From an uncultured Pseudomonadota bacterium (GTDB lineage: Bacteria > Myxococcota_A > UBA796 > GCA-2862545), in assembly GCA_913061235.1 (NCBI GenBank), contig CAJXTB010000020.1, forward strand, positions 1-64,000: a DNA stretch of 64,000 nt, read 5' to 3'. Both the position numbers and the translations under genes were made by a program. The notes beneath the pieces were generated by a model. The model was not told the origin of the DNA. It did no database searches and saw nothing but the letters and a program-made list of their open reading frames with translations. Positions 33,687 to 42,962 of this stretch are shown here, piece after piece; position 1 is the stretch's first letter, and every line of letters starts with the position of its first letter.

Positions 33687-35753
33687 CTACTGCTCGGACA
33701 GGGACGCAATGCGCTCGGCTTGCCACAGCATGTAGATGTCATCCGGAGCCAGACGAGCAGCCTTGACGGCCGCTTCTGCCGCCTGGGCGTACTCGCGTCG
33801 AGCCAAGTGCACCATGGCCTTGGTGTCTAGGTAGTCGCTGCGAGGGCCACTGGCTTCGAGTGCGTCGTCTACGCGCTGTAGGGCGCTGTCGGGGCTCACG
33901 TGTGCCAACGACCAATACCAAGCCATGCAGTTGCCCAAGGCACTGGTCTCGGTCTGTGGGGTGCAGTCACGCGCGATGCCTTGGTCCATGAGGCGCGCTG
34001 CATCGTCGTGGTTGCCCAGGGCCATGTGGGTGGCGACCAGAAAGTCGAAGGGCTGCTGCTGTGGGTGCAGGCGGCTCATCGCGTGGTCAATGTCTTGGCG
34101 CAGCGTTGGGGCTAGGACGTCGTCGGGACCGTCAAGCAGCAGCGTGTAGAACCATACAAACAGGCCGTCCGTCGGGTACAGTTCAATCATTCGACGCAGG
34201 TGAGCCATGGCGCCAATGCGGTCTCCGACGGCCATGCGAATCCGTGCTCGACGCACCAAGTGGGCGTCGGGGTTGCTCGCGAGTTTGGCCGCTGCGAGCA
34301 AGGCAGCATCGGCTTCTTCGTACCGGCCCACACCCACCCAGGCGTCCGCCAGGGCGATCTGTGCGCTGCCGTCGTCTGGGCGGGCGGTCACAGCGGACTG
34401 GGCCAGGGCCAGGGCGCCGTCGGCGAACCCGTCGAGCAACAGGCCATTAACGGTACTGACAATCTGGTCGTGTTCGATGAGCTCTGCTGGAGACAGGGGA
34501 GCGAGCGCCTGACTCGCACCGGTGAGGTTGCCGTTTGCGCGCCGGATGGCCGCGAGTAGAACGCGTGCCTCGCCTTCGGTCGTGGACATGGCGGCTTGGT
34601 CGTCGAGAAAGGCGACCAGCAGTGCTTCGGCGGCGTCACGCTCACCGAGTGCCGCGTGGAGCTCTGCCCGGTACACAGCGCGCTCGGGAGCGTCTGCGCC
34701 AAACCGGTCAATGTCCATACGAAGGGCGACCGAGTGGCCGTCGAGCAAGCGCGCATGACGGCGAGGGGACTTGCGTAGGGCGAAGAGGCCGTCTGAATAG
34801 TCGAAGATAGCCCGGTAGTCTGCGAGCAGTTCGTGACCAGCAAGGCCCTTAATCGTGGAGGGGCCGTTGTAGGTATTGGGCTCGAAACCAAGCCAGGCGG
34901 CGTCAAAGTCAACGTCAACTTGGCGGCCACCAATGCCCACGGACCGTAGCGGAATTCGCCGCGTCTGCTGTAGATATTGAGTGGGCGGCAAGACCTCAGA
35001 TGCGCCAATGCCGTAGACCGGCTCAATGCCCTGAGTCGCGGCCCGGGCAAAGGCACGACCAGTGTCTCGAATGAGCCACAGCTCGCCGGCACCCGTGTCC
35101 ACCTGAACAAAGACGTTGGATGTGATGCTCGGGTCGCTGTCGCTGACAATGTCGATGGGTGCCAGAACGTGGTTGCCATCAAAGAACATGGGCGTGCTCG
35201 TGCGCGGCATTCGGAAGGTTCCTGGCCGATGTAGCGCCAAGTGGTCGGCGGGGTAGTCGATGTCCAACACGAAGCGCGACCACACGTTGTTGCCCAGAAT
35301 ACCGTCGAGCACCATGGCTCCGGCGCGTTCGCCCACCCCTGGAACCCCAACGGCGAACTCCACGTCTTTCACCACAGCCTCGCCCAATCGAATCTCGGGC
35401 AGTGTTGTGGACGAGAACGGTGAGCGGCCGCTCAGCCCCTCCACAAATCCGCCAGTGTCTCGGACAACCACGCCGAGACGGTCGGCGGTCGTGGTGCTGA
35501 GCACCGAGATGCTTGCGCCGGTGTCGATCTGAAACAGCCCAGGCTCGCCGTCTGGAAGGGTGGCGTACACATAGATTCGAGACGCCCCCATCCCCGGTCG
35601 GATCAGGTCGAGATCGACAGTGTCTGGGCCCACAAACGTGGCGATGGGTGCAGCAAGCGGTGTGAATGGCGGTGTTGTCTTGGCACAACCTGCTGTCACC
35701 AGCGCGAGCGTCAGGAGCAGTGAGTGCGGGTTTGGGGCAGACAGGCGCGGCAA
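33687..35753 (-). CDS. Lipoprotein with two aspartic-protease (DTG) domains and TPR repeats
   Basis: About 688 aa. I use a TTG start at 35753, six nt after GGAG, giving a lipoprotein signal ending LVTAGC (Cys23); a longer form from 35816 is possible. Two retropepsin-like modules follow. The first has FQIDTGASISVLS (Asp about 77) and DGILGNNVW; the second has VQVDTGAGELWLI (Asp about 219) and IKGLAGHELLADY. Both have the Asp-Thr-Gly active-site triad and a later Gly-rich ILG/LAG turn. The remaining 350 residues are helical with TPR pairs (DAWVGVGRYEEADAALLAAAKLA). A tandem DTG arrangement resembles a pepsin-like bilobal enzyme built from one chain. It is divergent from the MopE/Gly-rich gene. 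Confidence 0.8.
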   Translation of the reverse strand: MPRLSAPNPHSLLLTLALVTAGCAKTTPPFTPLAAPIATFVGPDTVDLDLIRPGMGASRIYVYATLPDGEPGLFQIDTGASISVLSTTTADRLGVVVRDTGGFVEGLSGRSPFSSTTLPEIRLGEAVVKDVEFAVGVPGVGERAGAMVLDGILGNNVWSRFVLDIDYPADHLALHRPGTFRMPRTSTPMFFDGNHVLAPIDIVSDSDPSITSNVFVQVDTGAGELWLIRDTGRAFARAATQGIEPVYGIGASEVLPPTQYLQQTRRIPLRSVGIGGRQVDVDFDAAWLGFEPNTYNGPSTIKGLAGHELLADYRAIFDYSDGLFALRKSPRRHARLLDGHSVALRMDIDRFGADAPERAVYRAELHAALGERDAAEALLVAFLDDQAAMSTTEGEARVLLAAIRRANGNLTGASQALAPLSPAELIEHDQIVSTVNGLLLDGFADGALALAQSAVTARPDDGSAQIALADAWVGVGRYEEADAALLAAAKLASNPDAHLVRRARIRMAVGDRIGAMAHLRRMIELYPTDGLFVWFYTLLLDGPDDVLAPTLRQDIDHAMSRLHPQQQPFDFLVATHMALGNHDDAARLMDQGIARDCTPQTETSALGNCMAWYWSLAHVSPDSALQRVDDALEASGPRSDYLDTKAMVHLARREYAQAAEAAVKAARLAPDDIYMLWQAERIASLSEQ

Positions 35754-35861
35754 GCGGAGCTCCGGGACGAGGCCATCGAATGTAACGGAAACGCAAGGGG
35801 TGCGCGTCTTGCGCAATCAGAGGGTAGGTTGATGGCCTCTGGGTGCGTTGGGAGTGGACAT

Positions 35862-38800
35862 ATGTCACGTCGTTTGCTGTGGGGCTTGGCTTCGGCCTGC
35901 CTGTTCGCTTGTTTTCCGTCCACCTCCACGGTGGATTTGGTGGTTGACCCGGCGCAATCTGACCTGGGTGAGATCAGTGCCTCTCGCGCAGATGAGATTG
36001 AGCCGCTGGTCGTCACCCTCGCGAATGTCGGCACCGGTCCCGCTACGCTCACCGAGTTGACTCTCGACAGTGAGTTTGAGGAGTGGTTTGAGCTGTCCGG
36101 CGTCGACCTTCCGCTGACACTCGCTGCCGGAGATGTGGTCGACGTCACCCTCACCGTCGCAGAACTCCCTGTAGATTCGTCGTTTGACGGAACCTACTTC
36201 ATGGGCATTCAAGCGGTCACGGAAGGTGAAGCGGCCGCTGGCTGTGGCGGCGGCTTACCGGTTCTAGACGTCGAAGACATCACCATTACTTTTACATTGT
36301 CCCAGCGCTGCGAAGCCGACGAAGACGGTGATGGCGTGGGGCCTTGTGACGGCGACTGCGACGACCTCGACCCCACCGTCTTCGAAGGCGCGGAAGAGCT
36401 GTGCGATGGCGTCGACAACGACTGCGACGGTGAACTGTCAGAAGACGAAGTGGACGGCGACGGTGACGGATTTGCCGCATGCGACGGCGACTGTGACGAC
36501 AGCTCTGGCGACATCTTCCCAGATGCCCCTGAGCTGTGTGACACGCTGGACAACGACTGCGACGGCGATGTGGATGAAGGCGTCAACGAAGACGGCGACA
36601 ACGACGGCGTCAGCGCGTGCGAAGGCGACTGCGACAACGAAAATGCAGACGTCTTCCCTGGTGCTCCCGAGCTGTGCGACACCCTCGACAACGACTGTGA
36701 CGGCGAAGTCCTAGACAACGAGCTGGACCTAGACGGTGACGGCATTGCCGAGTGTGCAGGGGACTGTGACGACCTCGAAGACACCGTGTTCCCAGAAGCG
36801 CCCGAGCTGTGCGATGGCCTCGACAATGACTGCAACGGCGTAGTTGATGACAGCTCAGATGCAGATGGCGACGGCGTCGACAGCTGCTTGGACTGTGACG
36901 ACACCGACCCACTGGTGTTCCCAGGTGCGGACGAACGCTGCAACGCTGTAGATGACAACTGCGACGGAATCGTTGGCGCTAACGAGACTGACGCCGACGG
37001 CGATGCGTTCCTTGCCTGTGCCGAGTGTGATGACACCAACCCGGCCATCTTCCCCGGCGCTCCCGAAGCCTGCAATGGCCAAGATGACGACTGCGACGGC
37101 ATTATCCCCGTCGAAGAACTCACAGACGCGGACTCCGACCAGTTCGTTCAGTGCCTCGACTGTGTGGACACGGACCCGACCATCTTCCCGGGTGCAGATG
37201 AGGTGTGCAACGGCATTGATGATGATTGTGATGGCCTGATTCCAACTCCCGAGACCACAGACGCAGACGGTGACACCTTCGCCGAGTGTGCGGACTGTGA
37301 CGACAACGATGCAACCGTCACCCCTGGAGCCGTCGAGCTGTGCAACGGCATTGACGACGACTGTGACGGCATCATCCCCGACAACGAGCTCGACGACAAC
37401 GACGCCGATGGTGCGGTCGCTTGTGAAGACTGCGACGACAACGACCCCTTCAAGTTCCCGGATGCCGTTGAGCAGTGCAACAACGAAGACGACAACTGCA
37501 ACGGCGAGATTGACGAGAACACCGACCAAGACCAAGACCTTGACGGTGTGGCCGCATGTGATGGCGACTGCGACGACGGCAATCCCAACGTGTTCCCGGG
37601 CAATGAAGAGGTCTGCGACTTTGTCGACCAGGACTGTGATGGGCTGATTGACGAGACCTTCCAGACCCAAGGTCGCTACACCTTTGACGACAACTGCGGC
37701 TCGTGTGCCAACGACTGTGGCGATGGCCGGTTCATCAATGGGTCGGGATTCTGTGACCCCGGACCCGCGCTGCCCCAGTGTGACTACATCTGTGAGCCTG
37801 GCTTCTTTGACGTCAACGCCGACGCCATCGACGGCTGCGAGTGCGAGTTCATCAGCGATGATGACCCGCCCTTCGACGGTATCGATGCGAACTGCGACGG
37901 GGAAGACGGTCAGCCAGAAGGCGCTGTTCACGTCAGCATCCTCACCGGTACGGCCAACGGCTCTGGCAGTATTGATGACCCCGTCACCAGCATTCAGGTC
38001 GGTATCGACATTGCGGCGGGTCGTGGAAGCGACTTTGTGATTGTGGCGACCGGTGACTACGCCGAGTCGGTTGACCTCGCGAACGCGGTCACCGTGTTTG
38101 GCGGCTACGACCTGAACTTTGATGTGCGCGATGCTGTTGCCCTGCGCACAACCATCCAAGGTGTCGCCAGTGAGCCTGCGGTCGTCGCACAGAACATCGT
38201 GCAGCCCACCGTGTTCGACGGCTTCGTCATTGATGCCTCTGTCGCAAGTGCGCCGGGTAGCGCATCCTTTGGCCTGTGGATTGAAGATTCGCCGGGCCTG
38301 ACGGTGTCGAACAACCAGATCGCTGCGGATGTCGGTCGTGACGGTGACACGGGTACGCGCGGAGTTGCCGGTATTATTGGTGCGGACGGGATTGTCGGCT
38401 CGCTGGGTCGTTTGACTACCTGCAATGCTCTGCCCTTCGGCGGCGCTGGCGGCGTCACATCCTGCGGCGGCGTAGATGTCCGCGGTGGTGACGGTGGCGG
38501 CGCTCGCTGTCCGTCTGTTGGCAATCTCCAGCCAGACGGCCTCTCCGGTCTGCCGATTGGTGGCACCGGTGGCGCTGGTTCCTGTGATGCGGACATTGGC
38601 CTGGACTCTGACGGTAGCTGCGAGTGCACGATTGACCCGTCCTGCTGGAACGACGGCACCGACGGTACCCGAGGCAACAATGGCGGCGAAGGAATCGGCG
38701 CGTTTGGGGCGTCCAGCGCACTCTTCAACCGACTGGGTGAGGGGGGCTACATCCCCGGAACCGGCAGCACAGGTATCGGTGGTGGACTCGGCAATGGCGG

Positions 38801-39353
38801 CGGCGGCGGCGGCACGGGTAGTGGCGCTTCGGTCAGTGGTGCCTGCGGCGGAGATGAACACCTCGGCGGCACGGGCGGCGGCGGTGGCGCCGGTGGCTGT
38901 GGCGGCGGTGGTGGTATCGGCGGCGTCGGTGGCGGTGCCTCGATTGGCCTGATCGTCTTTGGCGAAGCGGGCTGGCCCACACTCTCCAACAACCTCATTG
39001 AGTCCTCGGACGCCGGCTCCGGTGGTCCTGGCGGTGCGGGTGGCCTCGGCGGCTTCGGCGGCTTCGGCGGCGAAGGCGGCGAGAATGACCGCAACACCGC
39101 ATGGTGTGGCGAAGGCGGCGGTGACGGCGGCAATGGTGGAAGCGGTGGTACTGGCGGCGGCGGCGGCGGTGGCGCCGGTGGTGCGTCATTCGCGGTCTAC
39201 GCGGTTGGCCCGGCACCAGCGGACCTCGCTGCGGGCAACATTCTACGCAGCGGAAGCGGCGGAGCGGGCGCCCCCGGCGGTGTCGGCGGTGTGACACCTT
39301 CGTCGGCGGGTCAGTCTGGCTCGGACGGCGGCGCAGGCGGCTCAAACTTCTAA
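35862..39353 (+). CDS. Giant lipoprotein: MopE-type repeats, beta-helix and Gly-rich domains
   Basis: A 1163-aa protein: MSRRLLWGLASACLFAC, lipidation at Cys13 or Cys17; GGAG 7 nt upstream. An Ig-like ASPM/SPD2 domain (about 20-145) shared with the 18740 protein is followed by ten MopE-like motifs, of types ELCDTLDNDCDGDVDEG and EVCNGIDDDCDGLIPTPE, in about 310 residues. After a Cys-rich bridge the protein becomes a right-handed beta-helix-like region (GAVHVSILTGTANGSGS, ADFVIVATGDYAE type turns, VFGGYDLNF). The last 340 residues are Gly-rich (GGTGGGGGAGGC-type), looking like loops in a glycine-rich beta-helix. Probable surface structural or adhesive protein binding Ca2+ or other metals. Confidence 0.88.
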   Translation: MSRRLLWGLASACLFACFPSTSTVDLVVDPAQSDLGEISASRADEIEPLVVTLANVGTGPATLTELTLDSEFEEWFELSGVDLPLTLAAGDVVDVTLTVAELPVDSSFDGTYFMGIQAVTEGEAAAGCGGGLPVLDVEDITITFTLSQRCEADEDGDGVGPCDGDCDDLDPTVFEGAEELCDGVDNDCDGELSEDEVDGDGDGFAACDGDCDDSSGDIFPDAPELCDTLDNDCDGDVDEGVNEDGDNDGVSACEGDCDNENADVFPGAPELCDTLDNDCDGEVLDNELDLDGDGIAECAGDCDDLEDTVFPEAPELCDGLDNDCNGVVDDSSDADGDGVDSCLDCDDTDPLVFPGADERCNAVDDNCDGIVGANETDADGDAFLACAECDDTNPAIFPGAPEACNGQDDDCDGIIPVEELTDADSDQFVQCLDCVDTDPTIFPGADEVCNGIDDDCDGLIPTPETTDADGDTFAECADCDDNDATVTPGAVELCNGIDDDCDGIIPDNELDDNDADGAVACEDCDDNDPFKFPDAVEQCNNEDDNCNGEIDENTDQDQDLDGVAACDGDCDDGNPNVFPGNEEVCDFVDQDCDGLIDETFQTQGRYTFDDNCGSCANDCGDGRFINGSGFCDPGPALPQCDYICEPGFFDVNADAIDGCECEFISDDDPPFDGIDANCDGEDGQPEGAVHVSILTGTANGSGSIDDPVTSIQVGIDIAAGRGSDFVIVATGDYAESVDLANAVTVFGGYDLNFDVRDAVALRTTIQGVASEPAVVAQNIVQPTVFDGFVIDASVASAPGSASFGLWIEDSPGLTVSNNQIAADVGRDGDTGTRGVAGIIGADGIVGSLGRLTTCNALPFGGAGGVTSCGGVDVRGGDGGGARCPSVGNLQPDGLSGLPIGGTGGAGSCDADIGLDSDGSCECTIDPSCWNDGTDGTRGNNGGEGIGAFGASSALFNRLGEGGYIPGTGSTGIGGGLGNGGGGGGTGSGASVSGACGGDEHLGGTGGGGGAGGCGGGGGIGGVGGGASIGLIVFGEAGWPTLSNNLIESSDAGSGGPGGAGGLGGFGGFGGEGGENDRNTAWCGEGGGDGGNGGSGGTGGGGGGGAGGASFAVYAVGPAPADLAAGNILRSGSGGAGAPGGVGGVTPSSAGQSGSDGGAGGSNF
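38470..39345 (+). repeat. Low-complexity GGC-rich coding region
   Basis: Dense runs of GGC/GGT codons encode the Gly-rich C-terminus of the 35862 protein. Both strands stay open over long distances here because of the biased codon use; the antisense frames are not real genes. The region is prone to slippage and to short-read misassembly. Confidence 0.8.
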
Positions 39354-39363
39354 GGGGAGTGCC

Positions 39364-40113
39364 ATGCTTCTCGCGATTTCGGTTGGAAATGCGACAACAA
39401 CCCTGGCAGTGCTGTCAGGGCAGTCCGTCGTGCATCGATTCGTTGTGCGCACACAGGACCGAACCGCAGACGAGACCAGTCTGCTGCTTACTCAGCTGCT
39501 TCCGGTAGACGTTCGGCCGTCATTCTGCATTGTCAGCTGTGTGGTGCCCAATGCGCTGTACGCCGTCACCAAGGGCGTGCGGCGGGCCTTTTCTATTGAG
39601 TGTATGGTCGTCGGAAAGGGCCTGAAAACTGGACTAAAGCTACGAACCGACAACCCGCGTGAGGTTGGAAGCGACCGCATTGTGAACGCGGTCGCTGCAA
39701 TCGACACCTATGGGGCACCGGTGGTTGTGGTGAACTTTGCCTCAGCGCTGACCGTCGACTGCGTCAACGCGCGCGGCGAGTACATCGGTGGAGCGATTGC
39801 TCCTGGATTCAAGACCACCGAGGATGCATTGTTTCACGCCACCGCCCAGCTGCCTCGCGTTGCGCTCGCAAAGCCAGCGTCTCCGATTGGCACGACTACG
39901 GTAACTGCGGTGCAGTCTGGACTGTACTGGGGCTACACGGGGCTGGTGGACCGGTTGGTCGAGCAGTGCTCGACCGCTGTCGATGGACCGGTCACCGTGG
40001 TGGGCACCGGAGGGTTTGTGACACTGCTTGGAGATGATTGCCGCACCCTGGACCACCAAGACCGGGACCTTGGCCTGCGAGGCCTCGCCCTCTTGCATGA
40101 GCGCAACGCATGA
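39364..40113 (+). CDS. coaX: Type III pantothenate kinase (CoaX) homologue with altered active-site motifs
   Basis: A 249-aa ASKHA-fold protein. The first motif reads LLAISVGNATTTLAV, where CoaX normally has DxGNT, so Asp is Ser and Thr is Ala. The GSDRIVNAVAA motif keeps the catalytic-type Asp. The later DxGTA motif reads VNFASALTVD (Asp to Asn, Gly to Ala, Thr to Ser), and GGAIAPGF is intact. A standard CoaX phosphorylates pantothenate at the start of coenzyme A synthesis. Loss of two conserved phosphate/metal-site acids suggests reduced or changed activity, but the family assignment is clear. It overlaps the next lipoprotein gene by 4 nt. Confidence 0.82.
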   Translation: MLLAISVGNATTTLAVLSGQSVVHRFVVRTQDRTADETSLLLTQLLPVDVRPSFCIVSCVVPNALYAVTKGVRRAFSIECMVVGKGLKTGLKLRTDNPREVGSDRIVNAVAAIDTYGAPVVVVNFASALTVDCVNARGEYIGGAIAPGFKTTEDALFHATAQLPRVALAKPASPIGTTTVTAVQSGLYWGYTGLVDRLVEQCSTAVDGPVTVVGTGGFVTLLGDDCRTLDHQDRDLGLRGLALLHERNA

Positions 40114-41123
40114 GGTGGCTGGCACTGCTGGCACTCATGGGGTGTGAACCCGAAGAGGTGGCGCCGGAAGGCCCATTGCCAGACGGTGCCTGCGAGTCAG
40201 ATGGCGGGCCAGCGGTTCCACTTCAGCTGCTGCCCGGAGATGCGGGAGGGGAAGGCCCAACGTCGCTGCTGCTTAGCGACGATGTGTGGACGCTGCTGAC
40301 CGAGCGCGCGACCGAGGACGGCACAGAGCTGGCCACCTGGGAGTCGTTCAACAAGGGGCAGACCTGGAGCGCCGGTTTACCCGTCACTTTGTTCGAAGAC
40401 GCGTTTGTGGGCAATCCCTCGACCGTCATGTTCGAAGGCGAGCAATGGCTGTATTTTCAGACCGCTCGAACCCGGGAAGAAGCGCCATCCATGTGGCGTG
40501 CAACCTACACAGATGGCGTCTTTGGACCCATCGAATCCGTTCGTCCATTGCTGGATATCGGTGGGTGGGACAGTCGGCCGACGGTGTGGAGCGACGGCGG
40601 AGCGGTGTGGGTCGCATACCTTGGCATCGGTCGTCGGCCGAAGCTCGCTGTGGCGGGGGACGGCCTCCTGTTTTCCCAGGTGGCCGCGCCGCTGACCGAC
40701 CCACAAGAGAGCTTTGTTGTCGGGAGCTTTGGGGACGGCACCATCATCGCTGTGTGGCAGGACGGTGAGAGCCCGGCGCTCGCCGCACAGCTGCGCGGAA
40801 CCGACTCCGGCTGGACCGCTCCGCGCAACGTCAGCTCGCAGTTTGCCGAGTCGAGCAACGTTCGCCTGGCCTTTGTTGAGCGTGGCCGAGTGGACATGTA
40901 CTACCAGACTGACGACGGGCTGATCCAGCGGCGTCCCGTGTTCTCGAACGGCGATGCCTCCCCACAAGAACGCGTAAATACGGGGTTCATAGCGGATGCT
41001 GCGCTGCCAATCCCACATCGGCTCCCCGATTGCCGTGTGCTGTTGACGGTGTTGAGTGACGCGGATGAGCCCGGCAGTCCCCTCGGCATCGCTATCTTGG
41101 ATAGGGACGCTCCAGCACGCTGA
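40110..41123 (+). CDS. Lipoprotein with sialidase-like/beta-propeller repeats, function unknown
   Basis: A 337-aa lipoprotein (MRWLALLALMGC, Cys12), overlapping coaX by 4 nt. The mature part contains repeated strand-turn blocks such as WESFNKGQTWSAGLP, SMWRATYTDGVFGP and SRPTVWSDGGAVWVAYLG. The SFNKGQTWS segment resembles a bacterial-neuraminidase Asp-box (SxDxGxTW), so a sialidase-like propeller is likely. The catalytic residues of sialidases were not seen. No enzymatic activity is claimed. Confidence 0.75.
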   Translation: MRWLALLALMGCEPEEVAPEGPLPDGACESDGGPAVPLQLLPGDAGGEGPTSLLLSDDVWTLLTERATEDGTELATWESFNKGQTWSAGLPVTLFEDAFVGNPSTVMFEGEQWLYFQTARTREEAPSMWRATYTDGVFGPIESVRPLLDIGGWDSRPTVWSDGGAVWVAYLGIGRRPKLAVAGDGLLFSQVAAPLTDPQESFVVGSFGDGTIIAVWQDGESPALAAQLRGTDSGWTAPRNVSSQFAESSNVRLAFVERGRVDMYYQTDDGLIQRRPVFSNGDASPQERVNTGFIADAALPIPHRLPDCRVLLTVLSDADEPGSPLGIAILDRDAPAR

Positions 41124-41157
41124 CCCACAACACGGGGTGGGCGCAGTTGGAGGGAAG

Positions 41158-42225
41158 ATGGCCGACGGAGCAACGAGCTTTTCGCAGTTTGCCAGGGAAG
41201 CTGTGCGCAAGCAGACCCTGTACACCCTGGGCGCACCGCCAGACGCAGACGTCAAGATCAACCAGAATGAAGCTCCTTTTGACCTTCCTGACGCGCTGAA
41301 GCAAGAGGTGTTTGAGCACCTGCTGACGCGTGAGTGGCACAAGTACCCGAGCATCGATGCCGCGGAGCTACGCGAGCGATTGTCCGCCCTGTGGCAGTGG
41401 CCTGCGGAGGGCATCATCATTGGAAACGGCAGCAACCACCTGTTGAGTGTGCTGTACCGGACCATGATCAATCCGGGCGACCGCGTAGTCATGCCGACCC
41501 CATGCTTCAGCACCTACACCATGCAGCTCGAGCACTGTGGTGCCCACATCGACACCGTTCGCGTGGACCGCCATGGCTTTGATACCGAGACGTTGGTCGC
41601 CAAAGCGAAGGGCGCCAAGCTCATCATGGTCGCCTCTCCCAACAACCCGACCGGCACCGTCCTCCCCATGGAGACCTTGGATGCACTGCTGCAGTCGGGT
41701 GCCATGGTCGCGCTGGACGAAGCGTATGCCGAGTACTTAGACGTCGATGGCCTGTCGCGCATGGGTCAGGACGTCCCTCTCATTATCCTGCGTACCTTCA
41801 GCAAAGCCTGGGGAATCGGTGGGGTCCGCTTTGGCGCTATGATGGGCCCAACATCCTTCATGAAAGAGGTGAAGAAGGTGATTCTGCCGTTCGCCGTTGG
41901 AACCATGACCCGTGCCGTCGCCCACGTCATGCTCAACCATGCAGACGAGCGCATGGCCATCCTAGACGAGGTCAAGTCGGAGCGGGAGCGCGTTCGTGGC
42001 GTACTTGAGGCTGCGGGATTGCGTCCCTGGCCGAGCGAGTCCAACTTCATTGTCTTTGAGCCGAAAGACCACACGCCTGCCGAGATGTTCAACGCGCTGC
42101 TCGCTCAAGGGGTCATGGTCCGCAACATCTCGGGCACGATTCCCGGCGCTCTACGCGTCAGCATCAGCAACGTCGCCCACAACGACCGCTTCGTTGAAGC
42201 CCTGCACGCCGTGTTGGGGGCGTGA
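41158..42225 (+). CDS. hisC: Histidinol-phosphate aminotransferase
   Basis: A 355-aa PLP-dependent aminotransferase (fold type I) for histidine biosynthesis. The ATG at 41158 follows GGAGGG. Features: INQNEAPFDLP near the start, GNGSNHLLSVLYRTM, ASPNNPTGTVLP, DEAYAEYLDVDG and the Schiff-base lysine in RTFSKAWGIGGVRFGAMMG. Near the end are NFIVFEPKD and VRNISGTIPGALRVSISN, matching the HisC substrate site. It is the only his gene in the window. The SDR gene starts at its stop codon (TGATG). Confidence 0.93.
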   Translation: MADGATSFSQFAREAVRKQTLYTLGAPPDADVKINQNEAPFDLPDALKQEVFEHLLTREWHKYPSIDAAELRERLSALWQWPAEGIIIGNGSNHLLSVLYRTMINPGDRVVMPTPCFSTYTMQLEHCGAHIDTVRVDRHGFDTETLVAKAKGAKLIMVASPNNPTGTVLPMETLDALLQSGAMVALDEAYAEYLDVDGLSRMGQDVPLIILRTFSKAWGIGGVRFGAMMGPTSFMKEVKKVILPFAVGTMTRAVAHVMLNHADERMAILDEVKSERERVRGVLEAAGLRPWPSESNFIVFEPKDHTPAEMFNALLAQGVMVRNISGTIPGALRVSISNVAHNDRFVEALHAVLGA

Positions 42226-42959
42226 TGCAGCGGGTTGTCGTCACTGGAGCGACCAGTGGGTTTGGGCGCGCAGCGGTGCGTCGCTTTCATGCCCTTGGGT
42301 ACGACGTTGTAGGCACCGGACGGCGTCAAGAACGCCTGGATGAGCTTGCTGCCGAGCTTGGTGAGCGCTTTACGGGTCTGTGTTTTGATGTGTCTGACCG
42401 AGCTGCCTGCGAACACGCGCTTGCGGACGTGGGCGATGTGGACATTCTCGTCAACAATGCTGGGCTCGCGTTGGGCTTGGAGCCGGCTTGGCAGGCCAAC
42501 CTCGACGACTGGCTCACGATGGTCAAAGTCAACATTGAAGGGGTGCTGTACCTGACCCGCACCTTGCTTCCAGGCATGGTCGCGCGCCAGACTGGACACA
42601 TCGTCAACGTCAGCTCCATGGCGGCATCGTGGCCGTACCCGGGCTCGAATGTATACGGTGCGAGCAAGGCTTTTGTGAGCCAATTTACCATGAACCTGCG
42701 CTGCGACCTGGTCGGAACGCGCGTGCGAATGACGAGTATTGAACCGGGTTTGTGCGAGACCGAGTTCAGTCTGGTACGGTTCAAGGGAGACGAATCAGCG
42801 GCAAAAAATCCCTACGCAGATGTGGAAGCTATGACTGCGGACGACATTGCTGAGTCCATCGTCTGGGCGACTCAGCAGCCGCGACATGTCAACATCAACC
42901 GCATTGAGCTGATGGCTACCGAACAAGCGTGGGGCCCGTTCAACATTCATCGGGAGTAG
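42225..42959 (+). CDS. Short-chain dehydrogenase (YdfG-like NADP-dependent 3-hydroxy acid dehydrogenase)
   Basis: A 244-aa Rossmann-fold SDR. It has VTGATSGFGRAAVRRF (cofactor loop), a GRRQERL motif favouring NADP, NNAGLALG, the catalytic Ser in NVSSMAASWPYPGSNVYGASKAF and the YxxxK pair. The C-terminus VNINRIELMATEQAWGPFN resembles YdfG, which oxidises L-allo-threonine and other 3-hydroxy acids. I start at the ATG at 42225, which overlaps the hisC stop; a GTG at 42222 is an alternative. A role in histidine synthesis is not implied. Confidence 0.9.
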   Translation: MQRVVVTGATSGFGRAAVRRFHALGYDVVGTGRRQERLDELAAELGERFTGLCFDVSDRAACEHALADVGDVDILVNNAGLALGLEPAWQANLDDWLTMVKVNIEGVLYLTRTLLPGMVARQTGHIVNVSSMAASWPYPGSNVYGASKAFVSQFTMNLRCDLVGTRVRMTSIEPGLCETEFSLVRFKGDESAAKNPYADVEAMTADDIAESIVWATQQPRHVNINRIELMATEQAWGPFNIHRE

Positions 42960-42962
42960 GAC

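Noticed and set aside
36855-38861. 668-codon antisense ORF in the MopE/Gly-rich gene
   Set aside because: Composition effect of repeated GAC/GGC codons; no SD, no family-like sequence, and the sense strand has clear domains.
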